This document shows, one piece after another, positions 25,774-35,190 of a DNA stretch of 64,000 nt. A program made the position numbers and the translations under genes. The stretch comes from Dyella telluris (GTDB lineage: Bacteria > Pseudomonadota > Gammaproteobacteria > Xanthomonadales > Rhodanobacteraceae), in assembly GCF_014297575.1 (NCBI RefSeq), contig NZ_CP060412.1, forward strand, positions 3,658,001-3,722,000, in the 5' to 3' direction. The notes beneath the pieces are model-generated. The model worked only from the letters and a program-made list of their open reading frames with translations. It was not told the origin of the DNA and made no database searches. Position 1 is the first letter of the stretch, and every line of letters starts with the position of its first letter.

Positions 25774-26667
25774 TCAGGGGTGGCCGCTGTTATCGCCGTC
25801 CGTCGTGCTGGTCTGGTCTTTGGTGGCCGCGCCGTCCTTCGCATCGACCTTCAACAGCGATCCCACCGACACCTGTCCGGACACGGGCATGACCTTGGGA
25901 TCGTACGGATTGTCGGTTGAACGCACCGCCTGATACGCCACCGATCCGTCGCCCTGATGCACGCCCGCGAGTTCGGCGGGGTTGGTGCTGACATGGCCGC
26001 CGCTGAAGACGGCGTAGTTGGGTGACGCCATGTGGTTTGGCGTGCCGTCCGCGCCACCGACCTCGACGTGTGCGGCCCCCGAGCCCACGCGCGAGCCCGT
26101 CGCGTTATTCCTGGCCTCGCGCCAGCGCGACTTGGCGCGGGGCATTGCGGCCTCGTCGCCGTAGGTGGGCAGCAGGTCGCGCCAGATCACGTTGGCCTGC
26201 TCGTATTGCTCCGGCGTGGCATGCGCATACACCAGCTGGCGGGCGCGCAGGTACTGCGGATCGTTGCGTTCCGCCGCCAGCGCCATCCAGGCGAGGGCGC
26301 GCGGCAGGTCCACCGGTGAGCCCTGACCGTTGAGATACATCACGCCCAGGTTGTACTCGGCCGGCTTGTACGCCCATGAGGCCGACACCTTGTACATGGC
26401 GATGGCATGTTCATAGTCGCCTTTCTTCACTGCCTGAACGCCCAGCGCGAAGTAGTACTCGCCGGGGCGGCCATCATCGGTCGGCGTGTTGAACGAGCGC
26501 GTGTTGTCTTCCTTGCCGTCGTCGGCAACGTGGGCGGTCGCCGCCACCGGCTGGTCGTCGGTGGGGATTTTCTTCAGCGTTGCGTCGTCGCCTGCAAAGG
26601 CGGCCGAAGACAAGGCCAGCGCGATGAGACATGACAGGGACAGGGCGGGGAGTTTCTGCACGGCCAT
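25774..26667 (-). CDS. Exported Sel1-like repeat protein, copy 2
   Basis: 297-residue paralogue of the preceding gene product with its own signal peptide (cleavage near AFA/GDD). The shared block runs from DDGRPGEYYFALG through DYEHAIAMYKVSASWAYKP to LPTYGDEAAMPRAKSRWRE, clearly the product of a tandem duplication. The C-terminal ends diverge and finish in a low-complexity Asp/Thr tail. Periplasmic location is likely; function is unknown. Confidence 0.82.
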   Translation of the reverse strand: MAVQKLPALSLSCLIALALSSAAFAGDDATLKKIPTDDQPVAATAHVADDGKEDNTRSFNTPTDDGRPGEYYFALGVQAVKKGDYEHAIAMYKVSASWAYKPAEYNLGVMYLNGQGSPVDLPRALAWMALAAERNDPQYLRARQLVYAHATPEQYEQANVIWRDLLPTYGDEAAMPRAKSRWREARNNATGSRVGSGAAHVEVGGADGTPNHMASPNYAVFSGGHVSTNPAELAGVHQGDGSVAYQAVRSTDNPYDPKVMPVSGQVSVGSLLKVDAKDGAATKDQTSTTDGDNSGHP

Positions 26668-26748
26668 GGCGATCCATCCTTGAGGGTGCGCGAGAAAGCT
26701 GCGCCAGCAACGTACTCGCCACCCGTCCTTCGCGCAAATGCCGGCCTG

Positions 26749-27708
26749 TCAGGGTTGCTGAAGCCCCTCGTAGCGGGCGAGCAGATGGCTGAATACCGGC
26801 CAGAACGGTTGCGGCAGATGGCCATCCAGACGATCGGCGAGTACATCCAGATGGGTATCCCAGCCTCCGCTGGTGCCGGCCACGTCCGCAGGCTTGAGCT
26901 TGCGGTGCGTCACCACCAGGCGCACTTGTGCGCCCACGGGCGCGAGCTCGAAGGTGACCTCCGAAGGGTCGTCCTGTTTGGCCCAGGTGATGGTGAGCAG
27001 GCGTGGCGGCTCGCACGCGAGCACGCGGTGGGTGGAGGTCACGCCGTCTTCGTAAGCCTTGAAGCGCTCCGGCGGGGGCACGGGCGTCTGCGACAGCTGG
27101 GCATGATGGAAGCGCAGCTGGAACTCGCTGCCCACGCGTTGTTCCATGCTGCCGCTGGCCAGCCATTGGCCGCGCTTGTCCGAATCGACGAGGTAGGACC
27201 ACACGCGTTCCACCGGGCCCGGCAGCAGACGTTCGAAGCGGATGGTGTCCGGTGCCAGGACCTGTCGCGCGGACTGACTCTGCAGGTTGCGTCCGAGGTG
27301 TTCGAGGATGCCCGTCCAGCCCTCCCGTGTCGGCTCGGCCCATTCGGGCAGCACGTCTTCGTGCAGCAGGGTCAGGTCGCAGCCCGTGCCTGACGCCACG
27401 ATGTCGATGCTGACGCGCGTCATGGCTTCGGAGTAACGGGGCACGCCGAAGGTGAAGACGAGGCGGTGCGGCCGGTCGATGGCCAGATACTCGCCGACAT
27501 GGTCGACATCCTCGCCGTCGCGGCGGTCGGTGAAACAGAAATGGCCGCCCACGCGTGCATCCATGGCCACCTTCACCATTTCGCCGTTGGGCGCCGAGAA
27601 CAGCCAGCGTCCGGCGGTGGCGGGGTCGAGCCACGCATCGAACACGCGTTCGGGCGCGGCGTCGAAGTGGCGGGTGATGCGCAGCGAGCGCAGGGTCGAG
27701 GTGGTCAT
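26749..27708 (-). CDS. Tandem SRPBCC (AHSA1-like) domain protein
   Basis: 319-residue cytosolic protein made of two activator-of-Hsp90-homologue-1-like (SRPBCC) domains: residues about 8-145 (ITRHFDAAPERVFDAWLDPATAGRW) and about 165-310 (FERLLPGPVERVWSYLVDSDKRGQWL). These lipid- or ligand-binding folds are common next to ArsR regulators. The ATG shares one base with the stop of the upstream ArsR gene (TGATG). Upstream in-frame sequence to 27819 overlaps the ArsR gene and is not used. Confidence 0.87.
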   Translation of the reverse strand: MTTSTLRSLRITRHFDAAPERVFDAWLDPATAGRWLFSAPNGEMVKVAMDARVGGHFCFTDRRDGEDVDHVGEYLAIDRPHRLVFTFGVPRYSEAMTRVSIDIVASGTGCDLTLLHEDVLPEWAEPTREGWTGILEHLGRNLQSQSARQVLAPDTIRFERLLPGPVERVWSYLVDSDKRGQWLASGSMEQRVGSEFQLRFHHAQLSQTPVPPPERFKAYEDGVTSTHRVLACEPPRLLTITWAKQDDPSEVTFELAPVGAQVRLVVTHRKLKPADVAGTSGGWDTHLDVLADRLDGHLPQPFWPVFSHLLARYEGLQQP

Positions 27709-28073
27709 CAGGGGTTCCCTCCGGCGGGTGATTCGCCCACGGCGGCGTCTTCGGCCTTGAGCAGGGCATCGAGAGCGTCGAGGCGGCGGTTCCAGAACTG
27801 TTCGTAGAAACGCAGCCATTCGTCGGCAGCGGCCAGTGGGCCGGGCTCCAACCGGCAGATGTGCGTGCGCCCCTGCACCACCCGGCGCACCAGGCCGGCC
27901 CGTTCCAGCACCTTCACGTGCTTGGAGGCCGCTGCCAGCGACATGTCGAACGGGGCGGCCAGCTCGCCGATGTTGCGGTCGCCCCCGGCCAGATGGCGCA
28001 GCATGGCGCGCCGGGTGGCGTCGGTCAGGGCCTGGAACACGATGTCGAGCGCTGGTGCAGAATGTTCAACCAT
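27708..28073 (-). CDS. ArsR-family transcription repressor
   Basis: 121-residue winged-helix regulator: IVFQALTDATRRAMLRHLAGGDRNIGELAAPFDMSLAAASKHVKVLERAGLVRR is the typical DNA-binding core (helix-turn-helix around MSLAAASKHVKVL). It lacks an ELCVCDL-type metal motif, as usual for ArsR proteins paired with SRPBCC genes. The start codon is embedded in a perfect palindrome, which suggests autoregulation. It is co-transcribed with the SRPBCC gene. Confidence 0.92.
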   Translation of the reverse strand: MVEHSAPALDIVFQALTDATRRAMLRHLAGGDRNIGELAAPFDMSLAAASKHVKVLERAGLVRRVVQGRTHICRLEPGPLAAADEWLRFYEQFWNRRLDALDALLKAEDAAVGESPAGGNP

Positions 28074-28121
28074 AAGGTTGAATATCTCTCCGGCACGAAG
28101 GAAAGTCAACCAACGGGTTGA
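28065..28121 (-). promoter_or_regulatory. Paired ArsR operator palindromes
   Basis: TTCAACC-ATAA-GGTTGAA (28065-28082) is a perfect 7-4-7 palindrome that contains the ATG of the ArsR gene (28071-28073). A second copy, TCAACC-AACG-GGTTGA (28106-28121), lies 40 bp upstream, centre to centre, close to four helical turns. Both are on the arsR promoter side. Binding by the ArsR protein is inferred. Confidence 0.75.
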
Positions 28122-28129
28122 ATATGACG

Positions 28130-29914
28130 TCAGGCTCTGCCGGTCGGGCTGGCGGCGGGCTTGGCGCCGGGGCGCCAGCGCAGGCTCTTGCGCTGCAGCC
28201 ACAGATCCATGCCCCATGCGGCGAGCGCGACGAGCGCCATGCCGGGTGCCCAGTGCATAGATAGAAACAGGCCGATGTAGAACAGCGTGTCAGGGATGGT
28301 CGACCAGCGCGTCCTGGCTCCCGCGGGCGGCAATGGATTGCGGGCGCGGTAGCGGCCGTATGCGAGCGATGCCGTGGGCAGCAATGCCCCCACGCCAAGG
28401 CCATTGCTGCCGCTGGCGAACCACAGGAGCACGCCGGCGGCGCACATCGCCGGAACAAAGGCGATGCGCAGCAGCGGCCGGGCCTGTGGTGGTTCTTCCG
28501 GGCGGCGTTGCCATATCAAAAGCGCGACGAAGGTGATGTAGGCCGCCCAGGCCGCCGTGATCACGAGGGCACTGATCAGCAGGCTGGGTGACCCCGGTTC
28601 GCCGTAGGGCTCCTGGAGGAACACATACCAGAGGGCATCAAGCACGCCACCGAGCACCAACAGGCTGCCACACCGGATGACGCCAACCAGCACGCGAGGC
28701 CCCGCCACCACGTGGCGACTCGCCGTTGCGATGCAGAAGCGGGCCAGGGCGGGATCGATGGTGCGGGGCAACCGCGAGGGAACGCCTTCGGAAAGACGCC
28801 ATAGGAACAGACCAAGCGCGGTGGGCAAGCCCGGCACCCAGGACGTCAGCAGGATCCACCACCAGTGAAACGGCCGTTGCACCCAGCGCAGGTAGCGACT
28901 GCTCTTCTTGGCCTCGCCGTATGGCTTTTTGGCGTCGCGTACGCGTAGCGCAAGCCGCGAGGCATTTTCCGGCAGCATCAGCCAGAGGACTTCCAGCTGG
29001 CTGGGCATGTCCTGCAGCGAAGCGCCACGGCCGTGGGCCAGTTCGTACAAGCGGAAATAGTCGAACAGCGAGGCTGCCGTGGCGGCCGGCATGGGCGGAC
29101 GTTCGCGCACCACCAGTTCCAGCAGCTGGGGGGCCAGCTGTTGACGCCAGTCGCCATTCTGCAAGGCCGGTTGTGCGTGCAGTGCGGCGATGGCCGGCTC
29201 GGTTGCGTGGCTCCGCGCGCAGGCGCAGAACCAGCGATACACCGTCTCGGCATCCACGCGTGGGGATTGAGCATTCCACGCTTCGATGGCTGGCTCGAAA
29301 CGTTGCTGCAGGGCGTGCCACTCGTGGAGGTTCGTGCGAAGTTGCTGCAGATGAAGTGGATCAACTCCCGCCAGGGCGTGATCCATGCCAAAGAACTGCA
29401 GCGTGTTGTCGAAACTCGCCGCCGTCATGGGCGGCTGGTCGCGGAACAGCCGGCGCAGTACGACGTGCCCGGCCTGCTGCTTCGCACGCAGCGACCAGAG
29501 CTCCGGTTGCTCCTGCAGCCAGCTCAAAAGGTCCAGTGGATGGCGGGTGGCTGCGGTCTGCAGAAATGCCGTGGCGAAACGTTCGGCATCGAATGGACTG
29601 GCGTGCGTAGCGGGCTGCGCCTCATCGAACTTCACGGCGCGCCATGACGCGGCAGGCGGCGGCGTGGTTGCCTCGTCGACCGGAGGAGACCCAGCCTCGA
29701 CCGGCGGAGACGGCGTGTTGTCGACGGCAGGCGTGGCGACGTGGGCAGCTTGCCTGCACCATGCCTGCGCAGCCTCATACCTCGCGCGCAGTTCCTGAAA
29801 ACCCGCCGGATCGACGTCAGGCCGGGTTTCCTTCAGGCGCTTCGCGTAGACCCGCTTTAGCTCCCTTTCATCGGCATCGTCGGGCAGGCCGAACCAGGCC
29901 AATGGCGTGGTCAT
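28130..29914 (-). CDS. J-domain membrane protein, partner of HscC
   Basis: 594-residue protein with an N-terminal J-like domain (residues about 1-55: [27 protein letters not shown]). The canonical HPD is replaced by RPD, followed by [20 protein letters not shown] Pro/Thr-rich linker, a long helical region (about 110-320) and several hydrophobic helices towards the C terminus (about 355-575) follow. The start overlaps the hscC stop by 4 nt. The layout matches the E. coli DjlB/DjlC proteins that serve Hsp70 HscC, but it is longer. Symbol withheld because DjlB and DjlC cannot be told apart here. Confidence 0.78.
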   Translation of the reverse strand: MTTPLAWFGLPDDADERELKRVYAKRLKETRPDVDPAGFQELRARYEAAQAWCRQAAHVATPAVDNTPSPPVEAGSPPVDEATTPPPAASWRAVKFDEAQPATHASPFDAERFATAFLQTAATRHPLDLLSWLQEQPELWSLRAKQQAGHVVLRRLFRDQPPMTAASFDNTLQFFGMDHALAGVDPLHLQQLRTNLHEWHALQQRFEPAIEAWNAQSPRVDAETVYRWFCACARSHATEPAIAALHAQPALQNGDWRQQLAPQLLELVVRERPPMPAATAASLFDYFRLYELAHGRGASLQDMPSQLEVLWLMLPENASRLALRVRDAKKPYGEAKKSSRYLRWVQRPFHWWWILLTSWVPGLPTALGLFLWRLSEGVPSRLPRTIDPALARFCIATASRHVVAGPRVLVGVIRCGSLLVLGGVLDALWYVFLQEPYGEPGSPSLLISALVITAAWAAYITFVALLIWQRRPEEPPQARPLLRIAFVPAMCAAGVLLWFASGSNGLGVGALLPTASLAYGRYRARNPLPPAGARTRWSTIPDTLFYIGLFLSMHWAPGMALVALAAWGMDLWLQRKSLRWRPGAKPAASPTGRA

Positions 29915-31602
29915 GCGTGGGCATCCAGCGTATCGAGAGCCTGTCCCAGCTGCCGACGGTGTTCGCGTATGAGCTGCTCATCCTGCGTGTCCAGCACCGT
30001 GCGGAACTGCGCAATCCACTGCTGCAGCTGTGTGCGTGCGCCGATGTATTCCTCGTAGAGACGTTCGGCGCGTGCCAGCATCGCGATGTTCTCGTGCTTG
30101 TCGCGGGGATGGATCTTGATGCTTTCCAGCGCCTGCAGGCGAGACCGGATTTCCGCCGGACTAAGCAACCCCGGATTCTGTTCGAGTACCAGTTCGTGGC
30201 GCTCTTGCGTCGCAAGCAGGGTGGCTTCCACCTGTAGCACGCCGTTCACGTCATAGGTAAAGCGCAGGTTCACCGAATTCTGGGCGGCGGGGCGGTTCGG
30301 TGCCAGTGGAATATCCAGCTCGCCCAGCTTGATGTTGCGATCCGCCATGGGGTGCTCGCCCTGATACACCTCCAGCGTGAGCTTGACCTGATTGTCGCGG
30401 AAAGGCTGGAACGTCTCCTCGCGGCTGACGGGCACCGTGCTGTTGCGGTGGATGACGGGCGAGAAGAACCCTGTCTGCTCGCGGCCCTGCTCGTCGCGCC
30501 GCGAGACCTTGGTGCCCAGCGTATAAGGGCACACGTCGGTAAGGATGACTTCCTCGAGGCGCTCGTCGCGCGACTTCAGCCCGGCGGCGATGCACGCACC
30601 GAGCGCTATCGCCTGGTCCGGGTTGATGTGCCGCAGCGGCAGGCGGCCGAACATGCGCGACACCATGCGTGCCACCAGCGGCATGCGGCTGGCGCCGCCC
30701 ACCAGCACGATCTCCTCAAGTTGGGCTGGCTGCAGGCGAGCGTCGCGCATGGCGCGTTCGAGCGGTGCGCGCATGCGTTGCACCAGCGGGTCGCTCAGCC
30801 GCGCAAAGCGTTCCTCATCGATCTGCCAGTTCACCGCGCGCTCACCGATGCGCCATTCGATGCCGGCGCTGCCTTGCGCGCCCAGTTCGCGCTTTGCCTG
30901 CTCCAGGCGGCGGCGCAGCTGGCCGCGTTCCTGCGGGGAAAGCGTGTCGGTTGCGAGTTTCTCGTCGCCGAGGAACGCGCTTTCCATGACGTCGAGGAAG
31001 TCCTCGCCGCCAAGGAAGTTGTCGCCCGCGCTGGCGTGCACTTCCACCACGCCGTCGAACATTTCCAGTACCGATACGTCGAAGGTGCCGCCACCCAGGT
31101 CGAACACCAGGAAACGCGCACCGTCCGGCTTTTCCTGCAGGCCATAGGCGAGGGCGGCCGCGGTGGGTTCGTTGATCAGGCGCTCGATACGCAGGCCGGC
31201 CAGTTCGCCAGCCGCCCGCGTGGCCTTGCGCTGGGCATCGGAAAAGTACGCGGGCACGCTGATCACCGCCTCGGTGACTTTTTCACCCGTGGCGGCTTCG
31301 GCGTCGGCCACGAGGGAACGCAGGATCAGCGCCGATAATTCCTCGGGGCGGAACACGTGCTTGCCCAGGCGTGTTTCGCGGGGCGTACCCATGAAGCGCT
31401 TGAAGGTGGCGATGCTGGCATCGGGGTGGCTGACCATGCGGTCGCGCGCGGCGCGGCCCACGATGATGTGTCCGTCCGCGTCCACGCTGACCACGGACGG
31501 CGTGAGCAGGTCGCCCAGCGCGTTGGGAAACAGCGTAGGCCCGTGTTCCCCGAAGGTACCGATCAGCGAATGCGTGGTACCCAGATCAATGCCAACGATC
31601 AT
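29911..31602 (-). CDS. hscC: Hsp70-family chaperone HscC
   Basis: 563-residue Hsp70 of the short HscC type. The nucleotide-binding domain shows [12 protein letters not shown] (phosphate 1), [24 protein letters not shown] (phosphate 2) and [14 protein letters not shown] (adenosine motif). The substrate-binding domain after about residue 375 is shorter than in DnaK and the C-terminal EEVD-type tail is absent. The following gene encodes its likely J-domain co-chaperone with a 4-nt overlap, mirroring the hscC/djlB/djlC association known from E. coli. Client proteins are unknown. Confidence 0.92.
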   Translation of the reverse strand: MIVGIDLGTTHSLIGTFGEHGPTLFPNALGDLLTPSVVSVDADGHIIVGRAARDRMVSHPDASIATFKRFMGTPRETRLGKHVFRPEELSALILRSLVADAEAATGEKVTEAVISVPAYFSDAQRKATRAAGELAGLRIERLINEPTAAALAYGLQEKPDGARFLVFDLGGGTFDVSVLEMFDGVVEVHASAGDNFLGGEDFLDVMESAFLGDEKLATDTLSPQERGQLRRRLEQAKRELGAQGSAGIEWRIGERAVNWQIDEERFARLSDPLVQRMRAPLERAMRDARLQPAQLEEIVLVGGASRMPLVARMVSRMFGRLPLRHINPDQAIALGACIAAGLKSRDERLEEVILTDVCPYTLGTKVSRRDEQGREQTGFFSPVIHRNSTVPVSREETFQPFRDNQVKLTLEVYQGEHPMADRNIKLGELDIPLAPNRPAAQNSVNLRFTYDVNGVLQVEATLLATQERHELVLEQNPGLLSPAEIRSRLQALESIKIHPRDKHENIAMLARAERLYEEYIGARTQLQQWIAQFRTVLDTQDEQLIREHRRQLGQALDTLDAHA

Positions 31603-31724
31603 CCCTGTTACATCCCCTGTAGACGTCGGGGCAGTGTAATGCGGAACAGGCGGTCGGCGGACGGAGCACGCGCGCCTGAGACCGGGGCTGGGTAGAATCC
31701 GCCGATTCCCCCCAGGAGTGCCCC

Positions 31725-31907
31725 ATGCAGCATATTCCCCCGATGGATACCGCCGTGCCGGATGGTGATACCTCCGACATCACCGTGCCGCCCACCATGC
31801 ACCACCCCAGCGGCCACGGCGTGCAGGACACGCTGGACATCGCCGGTCACGACGAAGTGGAGCACGACGAGGCGCTGCGCAATTCGCAGCTGCGCGTTCC
31901 GCGTTGA
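31725..31907 (+). CDS. Small hypothetical protein
   Basis: 60-residue candidate protein on the strand opposite to its neighbours. A good ribosome-binding sequence (AGGAG) lies 7-8 nt before the ATG. The product is acidic and His-rich (about 9 His), with no signal peptide or membrane segment. I do not recognise it. It falls between hscC and the DeoR gene, in an otherwise empty 325-bp gap, which is a modest argument that it is real. Confidence 0.45.
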   Translation: MQHIPPMDTAVPDGDTSDITVPPTMHHPSGHGVQDTLDIAGHDEVEHDEALRNSQLRVPR

Positions 31908-31927
31908 CGAGCGGCCTGAGCCCTCGT

Positions 31928-32731
31928 TTACACCAGCAGCGTTTTCACGCCCTTGCCCCGCAGCGCCTCGACGTGTTCGGCCGGGGCGGCGGCATCGCTG
32001 ATCACCAGATCGAGATCGCCGACCGGCGCAATCACCGAAAGGCTGCGCTGGCCGAATTTGCTGGCATCCAGCACGGCCACGGTCTGGCGTGAAACGCGGA
32101 TCATCAGTGCATTGAGCGAAGCCTCCAGCGGGTCGGGCGTGGTCACGCCCACCTCCGGATCGAGGCCATCCACGCCCAGGAACAGGCGATCGGCCGAGAG
32201 CCGCGACAAGGCCTGTTCGGCGTCAGGGCCCGCCAGCGAATAGGACGTCTGGCGCAGCAGCCCGCCCAGCATCATCACGCGTACGGCCGGCAGGGCGGAC
32301 AGCTCCATCGCGATGTTCAGCGCATTGGTGATCACCGTCAGCGAGGTCCATTTGCGCTGACGGATGCGCCGCGCGATTTCCGCCGTGGTGGAGCCGGAGT
32401 CGAGGATGATGGTTTCGCCGTCTTCGATCAGGGCTGCCGCGGCCTCGCCGATGCGCAGCTTCTGCGCGTGGTGGCGCGTTTCCTTGATGTTGAGCGGGGT
32501 GTCCAGCTGGGCCGCGGCGGGCAGGGCGCCGCCGTGCGAGCGGCTGATGGCGCCGGCGCCATCCAGGACTTCCAGGTCGGCGCGGATGGTCACGGCGGAA
32601 ATGCCGAACAGCGCCACCAGCTCGTCCACCGTGACGCGGCCCTTCTGATGGACCAGCTCGACGATGCGGCGACGGCGTTCTTCCACCAGCAGTTTCGGCG
32701 GGGCGGGTGCGGCCTTGCGTCGAGTCGTCAT
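31928..32731 (-). CDS. DeoR-family regulator, AgaR-like
   Basis: 267-residue DeoR/GlpR-type repressor: winged helix at residues 18-75 (RRRRIVELVHQKGRVTVDELVALFGISAVTIRADLEVL), then a DeoR sensor domain with ILDSGSTTAEIARRI, ITNALNIAMEL, LFLGVDGLDPEVGVTTPD and the sugar-phosphate site near VLDASKFGQRSL. These repressors respond to phosphorylated sugars. Sequence and position next to agaS and kinases fit the AgaR branch controlling galactosamine use. It probably controls the divergent aldolase/agaS genes and perhaps the receptor operon. Confidence 0.87.
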   Translation of the reverse strand: MTTRRKAAPAPPKLLVEERRRRIVELVHQKGRVTVDELVALFGISAVTIRADLEVLDGAGAISRSHGGALPAAAQLDTPLNIKETRHHAQKLRIGEAAAALIEDGETIILDSGSTTAEIARRIRQRKWTSLTVITNALNIAMELSALPAVRVMMLGGLLRQTSYSLAGPDAEQALSRLSADRLFLGVDGLDPEVGVTTPDPLEASLNALMIRVSRQTVAVLDASKFGQRSLSVIAPVGDLDLVISDAAAPAEHVEALRGKGVKTLLV

Positions 32732-32797
32732 GGATCCTGTCCTGATGTTGCGTGTTTCCGGTACTGGATGAAGCAGCCCGGCGTGCGCTTCTTGCTT

Positions 32798-32890
32798 GTC
32801 ATCCCGGCGTAAGCTGGGATGCAGTGCCTTCCGTTCTTGCCGATTGCCGCGAGGGCCCCGTCGCTGGATCCCCGCTATCGCTGGGATGAC
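32798..32890. repeat. Palindromic repeat pair (GTCATCCC type)
   Basis: Two inverted units, GTCATCCCGGCGTAAGCTGGGAT at 32798 and its mate ending GCTGGGATGAC at 32890, face each other over about 39 bp. Each unit is itself a small hairpin. The same family occurs at 50307-50333. Such ATTCCCGCGAAAGCGGGAAT-like elements are common in intergenic DNA of these bacteria. They take up part of the 267-bp gap between the regulator and the amidohydrolase. Confidence 0.8.
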
Positions 32891-32998
32891 GGCGAGGCAA
32901 TGATCAGGCCACGGGCACGTTTTGAACAGACGCCCAAAGCGCAGGGCTTATCGGCCCTGCTTCGGCGCGTCGTGCCACTGCACCGGCAACGGGGCAGA

Positions 32999-34258
32999 TC
33001 AATCCATCCCCAGCATGCGCGCCGCATTGTCGTGGTAGATCTTGCGCAGGATCTCCGGTGGCAGGCCCACCCCATAGATGGACCAGCGCCCCTGCGGCGG
33101 CACGGCGGCCGGGGCGTAGTCGAAGTACTCGTCTTCCGTTTCCAGGAAGCGGTAGTAGATCTCGTACAGCTCATCACCCAGTAGTTGCTGGGGCACGTCG
33201 TTGCCATAAGGCGGCGGCACGGCGTCGGTGCCGAACAGGATGCGATCCTGGTAACGCTCGAAGAAGCGCCGCGCCATGCGTGGCTGGCGGCCCAGCTCGC
33301 TGATGCGTGCGCTGATGTCCACGTGCACGTTGGCGTGGCGGTCCATGCATTCGGCGATGGTGGCCAGGTCTTCGGCCTGGTTGCCCACGTGCATCAGTAC
33401 GAAGGTGGTCGCCGGGTGTCGTGCGATGACGCGGTTGCGTGCGGCCAGCAGATCCCGGTGGCTGGGATACTCCGGCCCGTAGAACGACCAGTCCGGATGC
33501 TTCGCCAGTTCTTCGTAGCGCTCGTTGGCGCTGTCGCCGGGCAGGAAGAACGCCTCCGGATCGGAGGTGTGGATGAACACCGGCATGTTCAGTGCTGCGC
33601 AGGTTTCCCACATCGGATCGAAGCGGGCGTCGTCCACGCCCACCAGTTCGCCCTGGTCGATGCCTTCGCGCAGGTACAGGCCCAGCGTCTTCAGCAGCTT
33701 CAGGCCGGCGGCGCCGATACGGTGCGCGTGCTCGATGGCTTCGGCCTGCAGGCGCGGGTAATCGGTTTCGGTGAACAGGGCGAACGAGGGTTCCGTCATG
33801 GTGCGGAACCGGCCGGGCGCCACCGCGTCGAAGCGCGCGATGGTTTCCTCCAGCCCCTTGCCGGTGCCGCCGGTCAGGTTGACCATGCTGCGGATGCCCT
33901 TGCGATCCATCAGTGCCACCAGCTCCGCAGGATCGGCGAAGTAGGTCATCGCTTCGCCCAGCGACACGCCGCTACGCGTTTCGCTCATCCAGCTCAGGTG
34001 CGTGTGCACGTCGATCACCGAGAACGCGGGTTTCTCCACCCGCGTCACCGGTACGTGCAGCATGCTGCGCGGCTTGAACTCGGCCAGGCGAAGGGCTTCG
34101 CTTTCCGGAGTGGCCACGGTCTGCAAGGGGTTCTTGCCGCTGCTGCCGCCACCGAGCATCGGCGGCGCGCAGCAACCGCAACCCGTGCGGGTGGCGGAGA
34201 GCAGGTGGCGACGATCCAGGTCGAATCGCCGCCGGGCGCGAAAGGGCGCGTCATGCAT
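32999..34258 (-). CDS. Amidohydrolase_2-family enzyme of the carbohydrate locus
   Basis: 419-residue TIM-barrel metal enzyme. The HxH motif is IDVHTHLSW (about residue 90), followed by VFIHTSDPEAFF, VLMHVGNQAEDL and the Asp motif ILFGTDAVPPP. The N terminus has RRHLLSA, a twin-arginine-like sequence, then GCGCCAPPMLGGGSSG; this suggests export or a lipid-modified Cys, but the hydrophobic stretch is weak. It lies 14 bp after the aldolase gene on the same strand. A deacetylase or lactonase role in sugar use is conceivable. The family also contains decarboxylases, so I give no specific reaction. Confidence 0.8.
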   Translation of the reverse strand: MHDAPFRARRRFDLDRRHLLSATRTGCGCCAPPMLGGGSSGKNPLQTVATPESEALRLAEFKPRSMLHVPVTRVEKPAFSVIDVHTHLSWMSETRSGVSLGEAMTYFADPAELVALMDRKGIRSMVNLTGGTGKGLEETIARFDAVAPGRFRTMTEPSFALFTETDYPRLQAEAIEHAHRIGAAGLKLLKTLGLYLREGIDQGELVGVDDARFDPMWETCAALNMPVFIHTSDPEAFFLPGDSANERYEELAKHPDWSFYGPEYPSHRDLLAARNRVIARHPATTFVLMHVGNQAEDLATIAECMDRHANVHVDISARISELGRQPRMARRFFERYQDRILFGTDAVPPPYGNDVPQQLLGDELYEIYYRFLETEDEYFDYAPAAVPPQGRWSIYGVGLPPEILRKIYHDNAARMLGMD

Positions 34259-34272
34259 GGTGTGTGTCCCGA

Positions 34273-35190
34273 TCAGCCCGGATAGCGCGCCATGATGTCG
34301 TGCACCTGGCGGGTGAGCGCCACCGCCTGGTCGAACGGACGCAGCCACATGTTGCGGCCGAACATCACGCCGCTCGCGCCGCTCTGCATGTAGAACTCCA
34401 CCTTGCGCAGCACGGCGGCATCGTCATCGTTCTTCTCGCCGCCGGAGAACAGCACCATCGTGCGACCCGCCGAGCGCACCACGCGGGCGCAGCGCGCCGC
34501 GGCGTCTTCCTGCAGCTTGTCGTACGGGGCCGGCACGTTGGCGATGCTGTCATTGGGTTCGTGCAGCTTCACGATGTCCGCGCCCAGTTCCAGCGCCACG
34601 CGGGCGGCGTAATCCTGCGCGTACAAGGTGTTGGTGCCGCCCTTGGCATTGATCGCACTGCCGCGCGGATACGACCACACCACCAGCGGCATGCCGTAGC
34701 GCTCGCAATCCTGGCGCACCTTTTCGAACTGGCGGAATTCGTCGTGCTGGCGCGGCGAGCCGACGTACATGGTGTAGCCCACGGCTTCGGCGCCGAGGCG
34801 CACGGCGTCTTCCACCGAGGCGAACAGCGGCGAGGTCGCTTCCGCATCGCTGGGGATATTGGTCTTGCCGTTGAGCTTGAGGATCAGCGGCACGCGACCG
34901 GCGTACTCGCCCATGTACTTCTCGGCCAGGCCAATGCCCAACGCAATGGCGGAAAAGCCGCCGGCCTCCGCGAGCTCGAACTGATAGCCCGGATCGACAG
35001 CCGGCGGGTGAGGGAAAAAGTCCGTGGGGCCATGTTCCAGACCCTGATCCAGCGGCAGCACCAGCAGGCTGCCGTTGCGCGGGCCGCTGCCATACAGCAG
35101 GCGCCACAGGCGCGTGCGCTTGCCATGGGAGAGGGGGAGCGAAGCGAGTCGGCTGGATGTCATCGATGGCCCTTGCAACTTGTGTTTCAT
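34273..35190 (-). CDS. Class I fructose/tagatose-bisphosphate aldolase (DhnA/FbaB type)
   Basis: 305-residue class I aldolase of the DhnA (archaeal-type FBA) family: LLVLPLDQGLEHGP, PLILKLNGKTNIP, VVWSYPRGSAIN, ELGADIVKLHEP with the likely Schiff-base Lys, FSGGEKNDDDA, and GASGVMFGRNMWLRP. It should cleave a ketose-1,6-bisphosphate to DHAP and glyceraldehyde-3-phosphate. Next to AgaS and a tagatose-6-phosphate-kinase-like PfkB, tagatose-1,6-bisphosphate is the likely substrate. An alternative start at 35163, preceded by AAGGG, would leave the promoter motifs outside the gene. Confidence 0.85.
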   Translation of the reverse strand: MKHKLQGPSMTSSRLASLPLSHGKRTRLWRLLYGSGPRNGSLLVLPLDQGLEHGPTDFFPHPPAVDPGYQFELAEAGGFSAIALGIGLAEKYMGEYAGRVPLILKLNGKTNIPSDAEATSPLFASVEDAVRLGAEAVGYTMYVGSPRQHDEFRQFEKVRQDCERYGMPLVVWSYPRGSAINAKGGTNTLYAQDYAARVALELGADIVKLHEPNDSIANVPAPYDKLQEDAAARCARVVRSAGRTMVLFSGGEKNDDDAAVLRKVEFYMQSGASGVMFGRNMWLRPFDQAVALTRQVHDIMARYPG

